Shown piece by piece: positions 26,898-35,247 of a stretch of DNA of 57,772 bases. Location: assembly GCA_944393465.1 (NCBI GenBank), contig CALYAG010000011.1:1-57772 (forward strand), written 5' to 3'. Position 1 is the first letter of the stretch. Every line of letters begins with the position of its first letter. Under the pieces are notes generated by a model, which was not told where the DNA came from, ran no database searches, and saw only the letters and a program-made list of their open reading frames with translations. The position numbers and the translations under genes were made by a program. This stretch comes from an uncultured Clostridia bacterium. GTDB lineage: Bacteria > Bacillota > Clostridia > TANB77 > CAG-508.

Positions 26898-28649
26898 TTA
26901 CTCTAATACTGCTTTAATTCTTCTCACACCTTGTGAACTAGCCTCTTCTTTAACAATTTTGAAATGTCCAAGTTCTCCTGTATGTTTTACGTGAGGTCCA
27001 CCACATAATTCTTTTGAAACATTGCCAATTGTATAAACAGTAACTTCTTCAGGATATTTTTCTATAAACATACATTCAGCACCTGATTTTAAAGCATCTT
27101 CTTTTTTCATTGTTTCTACCGTTACTGGTAAATCTTCTTTTATCCATTCATTAACTAAGTCTTCTACCTTTTGTTTTTCTTCTGGAGTAAGCTTGTGATC
27201 ACAGTTAAAGTCAAATCTCATTCTTTCTGTTGTAATATTTGAACCTCTTTGATGAGAATTTGGTCCAATAACTTTTTTAAGTGCTGCATTTAAAAGGTGT
27301 GTTGCTGTATGGTAAGCTATTGTTTTTTCATTTTGCTCAGCTAAGCCCCCTTTAAACTTTTGGTCACTACCCATTCTTGATTTTTCTTGATGCTCTTTAA
27401 ACAATTCATCAAATTTACTTAAATCTGCTTCAAATCCATTTTCTGTAGCTAAGTCTTTAGTAACTTCTGGTGGAAATCCATAAGTTTCATACAAATTAAA
27501 TATTGTTTTTCCATCAATTTTATTTATACATTGATTTTTAAGTCTATTTATTACTTTGTTGAATTCTCTTTCGCCATTATTTAAAGTTTTCATAAACTTG
27601 TCTTTTTCAGCAACAATTACGTCTTTTATTTCTTGCTTATGGTCTTGTAGCTCTGGATACATTTCCTTTAATGTTTCTATGTTTAGATCAATCAAGTTTG
27701 GTAATTCATTTAAATCAATTTGTAATTTGTTTAAATGTCTTGTCATTCTACGAATTAATCTTCTTAAAATATAGCCTCTGTCTAGGTTTGAAGGTCTACC
27801 ACCATCACAAATAATCATCATACTAGCACGCAAATGTTCTGCAACAATTCTTCTACTAGCTATATCATCATTTTTAGCTAAGTTTTGTAATTTTTCCATT
27901 ACTGGACTAAAAAGTTCAGTATCAAAAGGAGTTTGCTTTCCTTGTAAAAGCATAGTCATTCTTTCTAGTCCTAGACCTGTATCAACATTTTTTTGTTCTA
28001 GTTTTGTATATTTACCATCTTTTTTGTAATATTCCATGAAAACATTGTTCCATATTTCCACATATTTTCCACAATCACAAGAAGGCTGGCAGTCCTCTGA
28101 ACACTTTGGTTTGCCTGTGTCATAAAACATTTCTGTATCTGGTCCGCAAGGTCCTTCTTCACCTGCAATCCACCAGTTATCATCTTTACCATAGAAGTAA
28201 ATTCTTTCTTTTGGAATGCCTGCTTTTTCCCAGCAAGATGCAGTAAGCTCATCTCTTGGGCAGTCTTCATCACCTGCAAAGCATGTTACAGAAATTTTTT
28301 CTGCTGGAATACCAAGTTCCTTTGTAAGAAAATCATAGCTCATTTGAATTGATTCTTCTTTAAAATAATCTCCCAATGACCAGTTTCCAAGCATTTCAAA
28401 ATATGTTAAATGTCTGTTATCTCCAACTTCGTCAATGTCATTTGTACGCAAGCATTTTTGATAATCTGTAAGTCTTTTTCCTTCTGGATGTTTTTCGCCT
28501 AAAAGATATGGTACTAATGGTTGCATACCAGCTGTTGTAAATAATACAGATGGGTCATTTTCTGGTATTAATGGGCTACTTGGAATTATTTTGTGTCCAT
28601 GTCTTTCGAAAAATTTTAAGTATTTGTTTCTAATATCTATTGCTTTCAT
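26898..28649 (-). CDS. alaS: Alanyl-tRNA synthetase, short form lacking the C-terminal domain
   Basis: 583 residues instead of the usual roughly 870. The class II core is clear: KYLKFFERHGHKIIPSSPL, TTAGMQPLVPYLLGEKHP, CLRTNDIDEVG, GNWSLGDYFK. The editing domain has HTATHLLNAAL (HxxxH) and CGGPHVKHTGELG (CxxxH). The protein ends just after GVRRIKAVLE, so the DHHA1/C-Ala dimerisation and tRNA-elbow-binding domain is absent. The stop is followed by a long hairpin, with no second reading frame continuing the missing domain, so this looks like a natural short form. The leader carries the shared pseudoknot motif. Confidence 0.93.
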   Translation of the reverse strand: MKAIDIRNKYLKFFERHGHKIIPSSPLIPENDPSVLFTTAGMQPLVPYLLGEKHPEGKRLTDYQKCLRTNDIDEVGDNRHLTYFEMLGNWSLGDYFKEESIQMSYDFLTKELGIPAEKISVTCFAGDEDCPRDELTASCWEKAGIPKERIYFYGKDDNWWIAGEEGPCGPDTEMFYDTGKPKCSEDCQPSCDCGKYVEIWNNVFMEYYKKDGKYTKLEQKNVDTGLGLERMTMLLQGKQTPFDTELFSPVMEKLQNLAKNDDIASRRIVAEHLRASMMIICDGGRPSNLDRGYILRRLIRRMTRHLNKLQIDLNELPNLIDLNIETLKEMYPELQDHKQEIKDVIVAEKDKFMKTLNNGEREFNKVINRLKNQCINKIDGKTIFNLYETYGFPPEVTKDLATENGFEADLSKFDELFKEHQEKSRMGSDQKFKGGLAEQNEKTIAYHTATHLLNAALKKVIGPNSHQRGSNITTERMRFDFNCDHKLTPEEKQKVEDLVNEWIKEDLPVTVETMKKEDALKSGAECMFIEKYPEEVTVYTIGNVSKELCGGPHVKHTGELGHFKIVKEEASSQGVRRIKAVLE

Positions 28650-28673
28650 TTTAAGTTTGTCCTTGCTTATTAT

Positions 28674-28710
28674 ATTTAGGTTTTTAAAAGGCTACCTATA
28701 AACCTTTAAG
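28674..28710 (-). promoter_or_regulatory. Predicted pseudoknot leader element, alaS copy
   Basis: Minus strand: AAAGG, loop TTTATAGGTAG, CCTTT, then TAAAAACCTAAA. Helix 1 is AAAGG/CCTTT. Loop TAGGT is fully complementary to tail ACCTA (helix 2), giving an H-type pseudoknot. It ends about 25 nt before the alaS start. Confidence 0.65.
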
Positions 28711-28872
28711 TTATTTTTATCTCTTAATTATGTTTTTTCTCATCTTTAACACTTATATTTTAGCATTTTATTACATTTTGTCAATTGTTTTACCATAATT
28801 CACAGCTTAAATTTTCTATCTTTAAGTTGTAGTTTACTCATATAAAAGCTATAACCATTAATTTGTTTTAAA

Positions 28873-30303
28873 TTAATCTGCAATTTTTCCTATTAGTTCA
28901 ATTTCTTTTTCATCATTCTCTAAAATTTCAACATTTAATATTTTATCTATGATTTTTTCTTTGGCTTTTTCTAAATCATTTGACTCAATATTATCATTTT
29001 TAAATATTTCTGTTTCTTTTACATTAACCATAATATAATTTGCAGTATGGCCTTTGAAATATCCATTTTTGTATTCTTCAAATAAAACTTTAACTGTTTT
29101 TCCAATGTAACTTTCATTATATTCATTTTGATTTTTATTTGAAAGTTCTATAAGTTTTTTGCTTCTCTCCTCTTTTATTTTGCCATCAACTTGATTTTTC
29201 ATTTTAATAGCAACAGTTCCTTTTTTAGGAGAATATTTAAAAATGTGCATTTTGTAGAACTTTATTTTTTTAAGGAATTCATATGTTTTTTCAAAGTCTG
29301 CATCTGTCTCGTTTGGAAATCCTACAATAATGTCTGTTGTAAGTGCCACGTCAGGATATACTTTTCTAAGTAAATTAGCCGAACTTTCAAACTCCTCTGT
29401 TGTATATCTTCTGTTCATATCTTTTAAAGTCTTATCACAACCACTTTGAAGTGATAAATGAAAATGTGGGCATATTTTTTCTAATTTGCTAAGTCTTGCG
29501 ACAAAATCTTTTGTAATAAGTTTTGGTTCAAGTGAGCCTAATCTTATTCGTTCTATGCCTTTTACTTTGTTTATTTGTTCTAATAATTCAATAAGTCTAA
29601 AGCCACCTGTGTGCAAATCATCTTTTGGATCAAATGACTTAAAATTTTGGTTATATCCAAAAGTTTGTCTGTATTTTTTTGCATCTTCATTACTAAAATC
29701 TTTTCCAAAAGAAGCTAAATGTATACCTGTAATTACAACTTCTTTTATTCCCTCCTGAGCAATTTGGGCTATTTCTCTTAAAACACTTTCAGGGTTTCTG
29801 CTTCTTACTTTTCCTCTTGCATAAGGAATTATGCAATATGAGCAAAATCTGTCACAGCCATCTTGTACCTTTACAACCGCTCTGTTAAGCTCTGTGTAAG
29901 TTGTTGTACCAAAGTCTAGATAGTTATTTTGATGCATTACGTCACTTACTTGGACTAAGTTTGTATTGTGATTAATATATTCTTCCACAATTTTAACAAT
30001 ATTAGTCTTTTCGTTTACGCCAATCACAATATCTACTTCTGGCATTTTTTCAATCTCTTCTTTAGATGTTTGTGCATAACATCCACACACGACAATAATA
30101 GCCTTGGGGTTTTGCTCCTTGGCTCTTCTTATCATCTGCCTTGATTTTCTCTCAGCAATATTAGTTACGGCACAGGTGTTTATGACATATATATCAGCGT
30201 TACCTTCGCTTAAATCATAGCCATATGTCATAAACTGCTGTTCCATAGCTTCTGTTTCGTATGTATTTACTTTACAACCTAATGTATAAAACTTAACTCT
30301 CAT
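28873..30303 (-). CDS. mtaB: tRNA t6A37 methylthiotransferase MtaB
   Basis: Radical SAM enzyme converting t6A to ms2t6A at position 37 of ANN-decoding tRNAs. The 476 residues begin MRVKFYTLGCKVNTYETEAM, as in MtaB. Three cysteines of the N-terminal cluster are in LGCKVN, NTCAVT and CGCYAQ. The radical SAM cluster is CDRFCSYCIIPYARG. A TRAM-like C-terminal region (ESYIGKTVKVLFEE) follows. No ribosome binding site is present: a promoter (30313-30341) ends about 9 nt before the ATG, so the mRNA may be leaderless. Confidence 0.95.
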   Translation of the reverse strand: MRVKFYTLGCKVNTYETEAMEQQFMTYGYDLSEGNADIYVINTCAVTNIAERKSRQMIRRAKEQNPKAIIVVCGCYAQTSKEEIEKMPEVDIVIGVNEKTNIVKIVEEYINHNTNLVQVSDVMHQNNYLDFGTTTYTELNRAVVKVQDGCDRFCSYCIIPYARGKVRSRNPESVLREIAQIAQEGIKEVVITGIHLASFGKDFSNEDAKKYRQTFGYNQNFKSFDPKDDLHTGGFRLIELLEQINKVKGIERIRLGSLEPKLITKDFVARLSKLEKICPHFHLSLQSGCDKTLKDMNRRYTTEEFESSANLLRKVYPDVALTTDIIVGFPNETDADFEKTYEFLKKIKFYKMHIFKYSPKKGTVAIKMKNQVDGKIKEERSKKLIELSNKNQNEYNESYIGKTVKVLFEEYKNGYFKGHTANYIMVNVKETEIFKNDNIESNDLEKAKEKIIDKILNVEILENDEKEIELIGKIAD

Positions 30304-30312
30304 AATGGCTAC

Positions 30313-30341
30313 ATTATACCATTTTTATGTTAATTAAGCAA
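30313..30341 (-). promoter_or_regulatory. Promoter of mtaB, predicting a leaderless transcript
   Basis: Minus strand TTGCTT (30336-30341), 17-nt spacer, TATAAT (30313-30318). The ATG begins 10 nt after the -10 box, about where transcription would start. Confidence 0.65.
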
Positions 30342-30519
30342 GAGGGATTTTACATATGATTTTTGATTTGTGTGTTAAAAAAAATTTGTGCTTTTTTAAC
30401 ACTGTTCTTGAACTACTTCACCAGTTATATAATTTAAAATTGTTCTACACAAGATAAATTCATATTTCACAAACGATAATATAAATTTCAAATTAATACA
30501 TATTTTAAATTTTTTAATA

Positions 30520-30548
30520 TTGACATTTTTACGCAATTGCGTTACACT
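30520..30548 (+). promoter_or_regulatory. Promoter directly abutting the first Rpn-family gene
   Basis: TTGACA (30520-30525), 17-nt spacer, TACACT (30543-30548); the ribosome binding site GGGAGGTGA starts 3 nt later. The same arrangement precedes the paralogue at 55443. Confidence 0.65.
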
Positions 30549-30564
30549 TAGGGAGGTGAATTTA

Positions 30565-31503
30565 TTGCCAATTAAAACTAACAATCCAAGAAATATCCAT
30601 GATATTACTTTTAGAGGTATTTTAAGACATTCTAATGAATTAGCCAATTTACTTAATACTGAACTTGAACTAAATGAACCTATTACTCCTAATAACATCA
30701 AATATATTGATGCTCAATTTATTACTGATGGCTTTCACAGCAAAGATTCCGACTTAATTTGTGAAGTTGAAAATAAAGATAATATTTTTCTTATAGAGCA
30801 TCAATCTACTGTGAATTCTATTATGCCTATAAGAATTCTTAATTACACTAAGGAATTAGTTAAAGAAATCTCACAGGGCGAAAGATGTAATAAAACTATC
30901 ACTCCTATTATTGTTTACACAGGCTCAGATAAATGGACTACTGAAAAATATATTGGTGAGTTTAATCAAAAAATACTAGCCAAAAACAATATAAAAATTG
31001 GTGAATACATTTTATTAGATATGAGCAAATACCATGATAGCGAGTTGTTAAATAAAAAAGGTGCATTTTATAAAATTGTGTTATTAGACAGATTTATTTA
31101 TGATAGGGAAAATCTTCTAAAAGTTATGGATATGATACAATTACTTACTTTAGATAAAAATGAACAAAAAATTTTATCAAACTATGCAAATGGACTTTTA
31201 CTATCTATTGTCAGTGAAGAACGTGTTAAAGAATTTGTAGAAAATATTAGTGAAGAGGAGTGTGATAAAAATATGTTTTTATTACCTGAACGTGTAAAAA
31301 TTTGGTATAATGAGGATATTGCTAAAGCTAAAAATGATGGTAAGACTGAGGGCAAAGCTGAAGGTAGAGCTGAAGGTAGAGCAAGTGAATTATTGAAATT
31401 AGCTAAAAAGATGATTAAAGATAACATGGATATTGAATTAATTAAAAGATATACTGGATATTCTGCTAAGCAAATTGAAGATTTAAAGAAGAGTATGTCT
31501 TAG
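30565..31503 (+). CDS. Rpn-family PD-(D/E)XK nuclease / putative transposase, copy 1
   Basis: 312 residues from a TTG start at 30565 with GGGAGGTGA upstream; an earlier in-frame ATG at 30520 falls inside the -35 box. The N-terminal core has NIHDITFRGILRHS, KDSDLICEVENKDNIFLIEHQST (Asp...Glu-His-Gln pattern of PDDEXK_2 proteins), PIIVYTG and KGAFYKIVLLDRF. The C-terminus has an EGKAEGRAEGRA repeat and a helical LIKRYTGYSAKQIEDL motif. Rpn proteins are recombination-promoting DNA nucleases related to transposase_31. A close paralogue lies at 55443-56339. Confidence 0.88.
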   Translation: MPIKTNNPRNIHDITFRGILRHSNELANLLNTELELNEPITPNNIKYIDAQFITDGFHSKDSDLICEVENKDNIFLIEHQSTVNSIMPIRILNYTKELVKEISQGERCNKTITPIIVYTGSDKWTTEKYIGEFNQKILAKNNIKIGEYILLDMSKYHDSELLNKKGAFYKIVLLDRFIYDRENLLKVMDMIQLLTLDKNEQKILSNYANGLLLSIVSEERVKEFVENISEEECDKNMFLLPERVKIWYNEDIAKAKNDGKTEGKAEGRAEGRASELLKLAKKMIKDNMDIELIKRYTGYSAKQIEDLKKSMS

Positions 31504-31525
31504 GTTATATCCAGATATCAAAGTT

Positions 31526-31563
31526 TATAAAAAGGAGTGTATAAATTCTATACACTCTTTTTC
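31526..31563. terminator. Terminator after Rpn copy 1
   Basis: AAAAAGGAGTGTATA pairs with TATACACTCTTTTT around a small loop, downstream of the Rpn stop and close to the end of the convergent DUF2207 gene. Confidence 0.85.
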
Positions 31564-31567
31564 ATTG

Positions 31568-33532
31568 TCACTCAAAGAAAAAAGAGGAAGTTTTACCTTC
31601 CTCCTCCACCACCACCGGCCTCCTCCGCCGGCCGCCTCCCCCGGAGAAGCCGCCGCCTCCGCCAGAGCCTGACGAGAACGATGATGACATTGCATTACTT
31701 ACTGACCTAAAACTACTTGAAAAGTCCATATGTGACATTATAAATATTGTTGGATATATGTTGTAATCATAGTTATCAAAATCAGGGTATACAATTTTTA
31801 ATTCTTTTATTACTTTTTCAGATATACCAAATGCTGTAGCATATACCAAGTATTTTTCCCATATTGCTATATCTGGTACATCTTTTTCTTTAAGAAGTGA
31901 AAAATCTTCCATATACTTTTTAAATGCTTTCCACTTGTCTTGTTCATCTACACCTTCTTGGGTGTAAACGCTTATTCTTTTATTTGCTCTATTTATTAAA
32001 ATAAAGTCAACAATAAGCCATATTAATGCTATAACTAATAAATACCATGGAATTCCTATGCTGTTTACTGTATTTGTAACAAAGTCCATATTATCCAGTA
32101 AAAATACTAAAACAAATGGTATGAATACACCTATAGAGCAGCCTGCCATATTGGCATTTCTTCTTTTTATTCCTATTAAATCTAGTATTCTATTTGATGT
32201 TAGCTTTGATTTAATAGCTTTATCTAACGCACTCTTTAAAGCTACAACTTTTGAGCTATTATTGCTTATATATTTTTTTAGCTCTTTCATTGTAATTTCA
32301 TTTGCATTATCTGACTCTTTACTTCCACCAAATATTGATTTAGATTTATTTTTACAAGCTGTAATTAAGAAGTTTAATATAATTATTTCATCACTATTTA
32401 GTTGTACTTGATTAGATTCTTGTGGCAATATTTCTATTTTTGTATTATCCTTTGATTTGTTCGGTGACTCTTCTATTTTTAAGTATTTTTTAAGTGATAA
32501 ATCAAGAACTGTTGAAGAAAATACTTGCCCAAGTTCATACTGCGTAAAGCCTTGATATTTTTCTGTTAAAATATATAATGCCTCTGCAGGACTTGCATCT
32601 GCTCTTGGTAAATCTCTAAAATAGTCAAAATGTGTAGTTGGAACTACTGGCTTTACCTTTAATAATATTCTTATGTTTTTTATTGCAAAGAATAATAATA
32701 CTCCCAATATAATTAAACATACAATGGCACTAATTATTATTTTTACCATCCTTGAGCTATTTGCTTCATCTGCCCATTCGTTTTCTTCTTGAAGGATATA
32801 GTTTAGCCTATTTGCATTATACATTCTGCCAGAATAAGTAATTAAATCATTTGGCATAGCAATTCTTACTTCTACCATTTTTTCCGCTTTATTGTTATTT
32901 ACTTCAAATGTAACTGTGTCGTTGCTAGCCTTTTTAATAGTACCATTTAAGTCAGGAGTATGTCCCCAAACCCTTAGGTCATCTAGGTTTGATACTTCTG
33001 CCGGTAATTTTATAGTACCTGTAATTTTTTTGGCTGGAATTTCAAAGTCTGAGCCCAAGAACTGCCAATACATTTCTGCACAATCATTGTAAACTGCTAT
33101 TGCATCTTCTACATGATATCTAATTTTGTATGTTTCTGTTCCAGAAGAATTATCATATCCTGTACCCCATGCAACTTCGTAGTTTGACCCCATACTTATG
33201 AAATAATACTCATCTGTTGGTACATGGTAAGCATAGTCTCCATAATCATCCATAGGAATCGCTACGCCACTACTTGTTATTCTGCTTACAGATCCATCTG
33301 TTATGCTTGTATACTTAGTTGAATCTCTTTTGAATGTTTTAAATAAAGTGTTTGTGTCGCTTATATCAATATTCCATGTTTCAACAACGTCCATAGAACC
33401 ATCACTATTAATTTGTACATCAAAGTTTAAACTATTCAAATATAAATCTGAACTTGCTTCTACGCTACCCCCTATTGATAAAGCTCCAAGTAAAAATACA
33501 ATTAAAATAATTGCTCGCTTTAGAATTTTCAT
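31568..33532 (-). CDS. DUF2207 membrane protein, C-terminal tail probably frame-shifted
   Basis: 654 residues. Signal peptide (1-26, ending VEASS), extracytoplasmic DUF2207 domain (about 27-255), a membrane helix near 268-288, a cytoplasmic linker and two further helices near 460-515. The family ends in a Ser/Gly-rich run. Here the Gly run turns into RRRRPVVVEEEGKTSSFFFE. Removing one C at each GGCC (31617-31620 and 31630-31633) would give an all-glycine tail ending GGGR at a TAA at 31593-31595. The predicted last 20 or so residues are therefore doubtful. Function of the family is unknown. Confidence 0.85.
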   Translation of the reverse strand: MKILKRAIILIVFLLGALSIGGSVEASSDLYLNSLNFDVQINSDGSMDVVETWNIDISDTNTLFKTFKRDSTKYTSITDGSVSRITSSGVAIPMDDYGDYAYHVPTDEYYFISMGSNYEVAWGTGYDNSSGTETYKIRYHVEDAIAVYNDCAEMYWQFLGSDFEIPAKKITGTIKLPAEVSNLDDLRVWGHTPDLNGTIKKASNDTVTFEVNNNKAEKMVEVRIAMPNDLITYSGRMYNANRLNYILQEENEWADEANSSRMVKIIISAIVCLIILGVLLFFAIKNIRILLKVKPVVPTTHFDYFRDLPRADASPAEALYILTEKYQGFTQYELGQVFSSTVLDLSLKKYLKIEESPNKSKDNTKIEILPQESNQVQLNSDEIIILNFLITACKNKSKSIFGGSKESDNANEITMKELKKYISNNSSKVVALKSALDKAIKSKLTSNRILDLIGIKRRNANMAGCSIGVFIPFVLVFLLDNMDFVTNTVNSIGIPWYLLVIALIWLIVDFILINRANKRISVYTQEGVDEQDKWKAFKKYMEDFSLLKEKDVPDIAIWEKYLVYATAFGISEKVIKELKIVYPDFDNYDYNIYPTIFIMSHMDFSSSFRSVSNAMSSSFSSGSGGGGGFSGGGGRRRRPVVVEEEGKTSSFFFE

Positions 33533-33636
33533 ACTTTCCCCTTTACATTTTGACTTTTAATTGCTAATGTTTGATTTTTCTGTAGTTTCTCACAAAGACA
33601 AAATGCTTTTTTAATATTATTATTTTATTCTCACAA

Positions 33637-35067
33637 TTATATTACACTATTTTTATTTTTTTGTCTATGGGGAGTGAAATATTTTTGATTTCTATTCTTA
33701 GGTTGCTCTGGAATTGTCATTTTTAGTTTTCCATTTTTTAGAAGAGGGTTAATATATTTTTCTCTAAAACTTCTTGCATTTTTATAACCACAATACTCTA
33801 ATATTTCTTTTAGACTTCTTGCTTCCCTGCAAAATTCAAGTATAAAATCTTCTTGTGCATTTCTTGTGTGTTTCTTGTGCGTTTCTTGTGCGTTTTCATG
33901 TATGTTTTCGTTTTCTAGTGTTAAATCAAATAATTCTTCATCGCTTTTTCTATAAAAAATTACACAAAATCCATTTTTCTTTATCTCAAATTTTACTTTC
34001 ACATTTGCTTTCGCACAAGTTTCAGTAATTCTCCTAAAACCCGAACCCCATTTTTCAATATCTTTTGATAAGTATAAAGTATTTGCAATCAATGGATTTC
34101 TTGGCATAGATCCTTCTTTTCCTTCTATAAAGTCTTCTGGCTTATATCCTTCTGGAAATTCTCCAGGATTAAATATTTCTACTCTATCTTTATATATTGC
34201 AACTTCATTGCTTTTTGGGTTTTTAAAATCTCTGTGTATAAGTGAATTTATTATTGCTTCCCTTATAGCTTCTAATGGTATTTCTGGAATTTCTACCCTT
34301 TCTATGCTTCCGCTTTTGAAATTAACAGGCCATTTTATATTTTTTCTAATATATCCTTCTCCTATTTCTATTAATTCAAAAATATTGCCAAATACTTGAT
34401 CTATATCTAAAAAAGTTAATTTAGTCTCTGTCGCAAAGATTGCCATTTGTAACTCAAGTTTTGCATTTTTTGCAAATAAAATATATCCTGCATTTAATAA
34501 TTCATTATTTTTATTTACTAAAGATAACTTTTTTAATATTTCTAATTTATTTGTATATGGAAAATTAATTCTTTTTGCTTTTTGCCCTTTTTCTATAAAT
34601 TCTTTTAATAATTCTTCATTTATGTCATCTATTGTATAATCTGATACTTTTTTCTCCCATTTACCTATTTCATTCTCATCCTTTAAAATTATCTTTCTTA
34701 TTTCCTTCATTGAAAGTTGCCTATCTTCATCTCCTACTCTCATATATGCTCGTCCAAAAGCTAGATAAGGAATATCATCTCCCTCAAATTCAACTAATAT
34801 GCATTCTTTACCGTTTAGTTTAATTTTATTCACAGCTGGGTATATTTTGGGCTCTATATTTTCAGATATTGCTTTTGATACTTCTCTAATAGTCTTGCTT
34901 GACACATCTTGTCCAATTATTTCTCCGTTATCTTTTATACCAAAATATAATCTTCCACTTTGATGCTTATTTAATATTGAAACTATGGAAATTATACTTT
35001 CTTTCAACTCTCCAGTTGTTTTTTTGAATTCTGTAACTTCATTTTCTAAAAAATTTATATTTGCCAT
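33637..35067 (-). CDS. AlbA_2/ATP-binding (Schlafen-like, RecG-annotated) protein
   Basis: 476 residues. The N-terminal AlbA_2 domain has ENEVTEFKKTTGELKESIIS, SGRLYFGIKDNGEIIGQ and AYMRVGDEDRQLS. A GHKL-like region follows (EIPLEAIREAIINSLIHRDF, GSMPRNPLIAN, WGSGFRRI). The C-terminus holds a short repeated NAQETHKKHTRNAQE stretch and a winged-helix-like segment. Proteins like this are often annotated as transcriptional regulators or ATP-dependent helicase RecG-related; they lack helicase motifs. The repeat is encoded by 12-bp tandem DNA units near 33850-33900. Role unknown, possibly defence or regulation. Confidence 0.85.
   Translation of the reverse strand: MANINFLENEVTEFKKTTGELKESIISIVSILNKHQSGRLYFGIKDNGEIIGQDVSSKTIREVSKAISENIEPKIYPAVNKIKLNGKECILVEFEGDDIPYLAFGRAYMRVGDEDRQLSMKEIRKIILKDENEIGKWEKKVSDYTIDDINEELLKEFIEKGQKAKRINFPYTNKLEILKKLSLVNKNNELLNAGYILFAKNAKLELQMAIFATETKLTFLDIDQVFGNIFELIEIGEGYIRKNIKWPVNFKSGSIERVEIPEIPLEAIREAIINSLIHRDFKNPKSNEVAIYKDRVEIFNPGEFPEGYKPEDFIEGKEGSMPRNPLIANTLYLSKDIEKWGSGFRRITETCAKANVKVKFEIKKNGFCVIFYRKSDEELFDLTLENENIHENAQETHKKHTRNAQEDFILEFCREARSLKEILEYCGYKNARSFREKYINPLLKNGKLKMTIPEQPKNRNQKYFTPHRQKNKNSVI
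33850..33900 (-). repeat. Short tandem repeats in the AlbA_2 gene
   Basis: Roughly 11-12 bp units of the type TTTCTTGTGTG/TTTCTTGTGCG on the + strand, four in a row, encoding the His/Lys/Gln/Glu-rich linker. Such units are prone to slippage. Confidence 0.65.
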
Positions 35068-35171
35068 AAAACAATCTCCTATAAAATTTTTACTTTCTAC
35101 AAATTATATCACGATTTATAGCAAAATAGTAGAGTATTTTTAGAAAAAATTATTTTTTTAACAAAAATAAG

Positions 35172-35228
35172 CAAAGCTACTTTATGCCACAAGCTTCGCT
35201 TGGGCTGCCTAAGGTAGCTTTTGGCTTG
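35172..35228. terminator. Hairpin between the AlbA_2 gene and the prepilin-like pseudogene
   Basis: AAAGCTACTTT pairs with AAGGTAGCTTT, with an inner CAAGC-TTC-GCTTG stem. It would end transcripts from the prepilin-like gene. Confidence 0.7.
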
Positions 35229-35247
35229 AAATATATTTCATATATTT

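Noticed and set aside
28674..28710. T-box or preQ1-I riboswitch upstream of alaS
   Set aside because: No T-box core (AGGGTGG...ACCGCG). The pseudoknot layout is like preQ1-I but the conserved ligand-binding loop sequence is absent and the gene is unrelated to queuosine.
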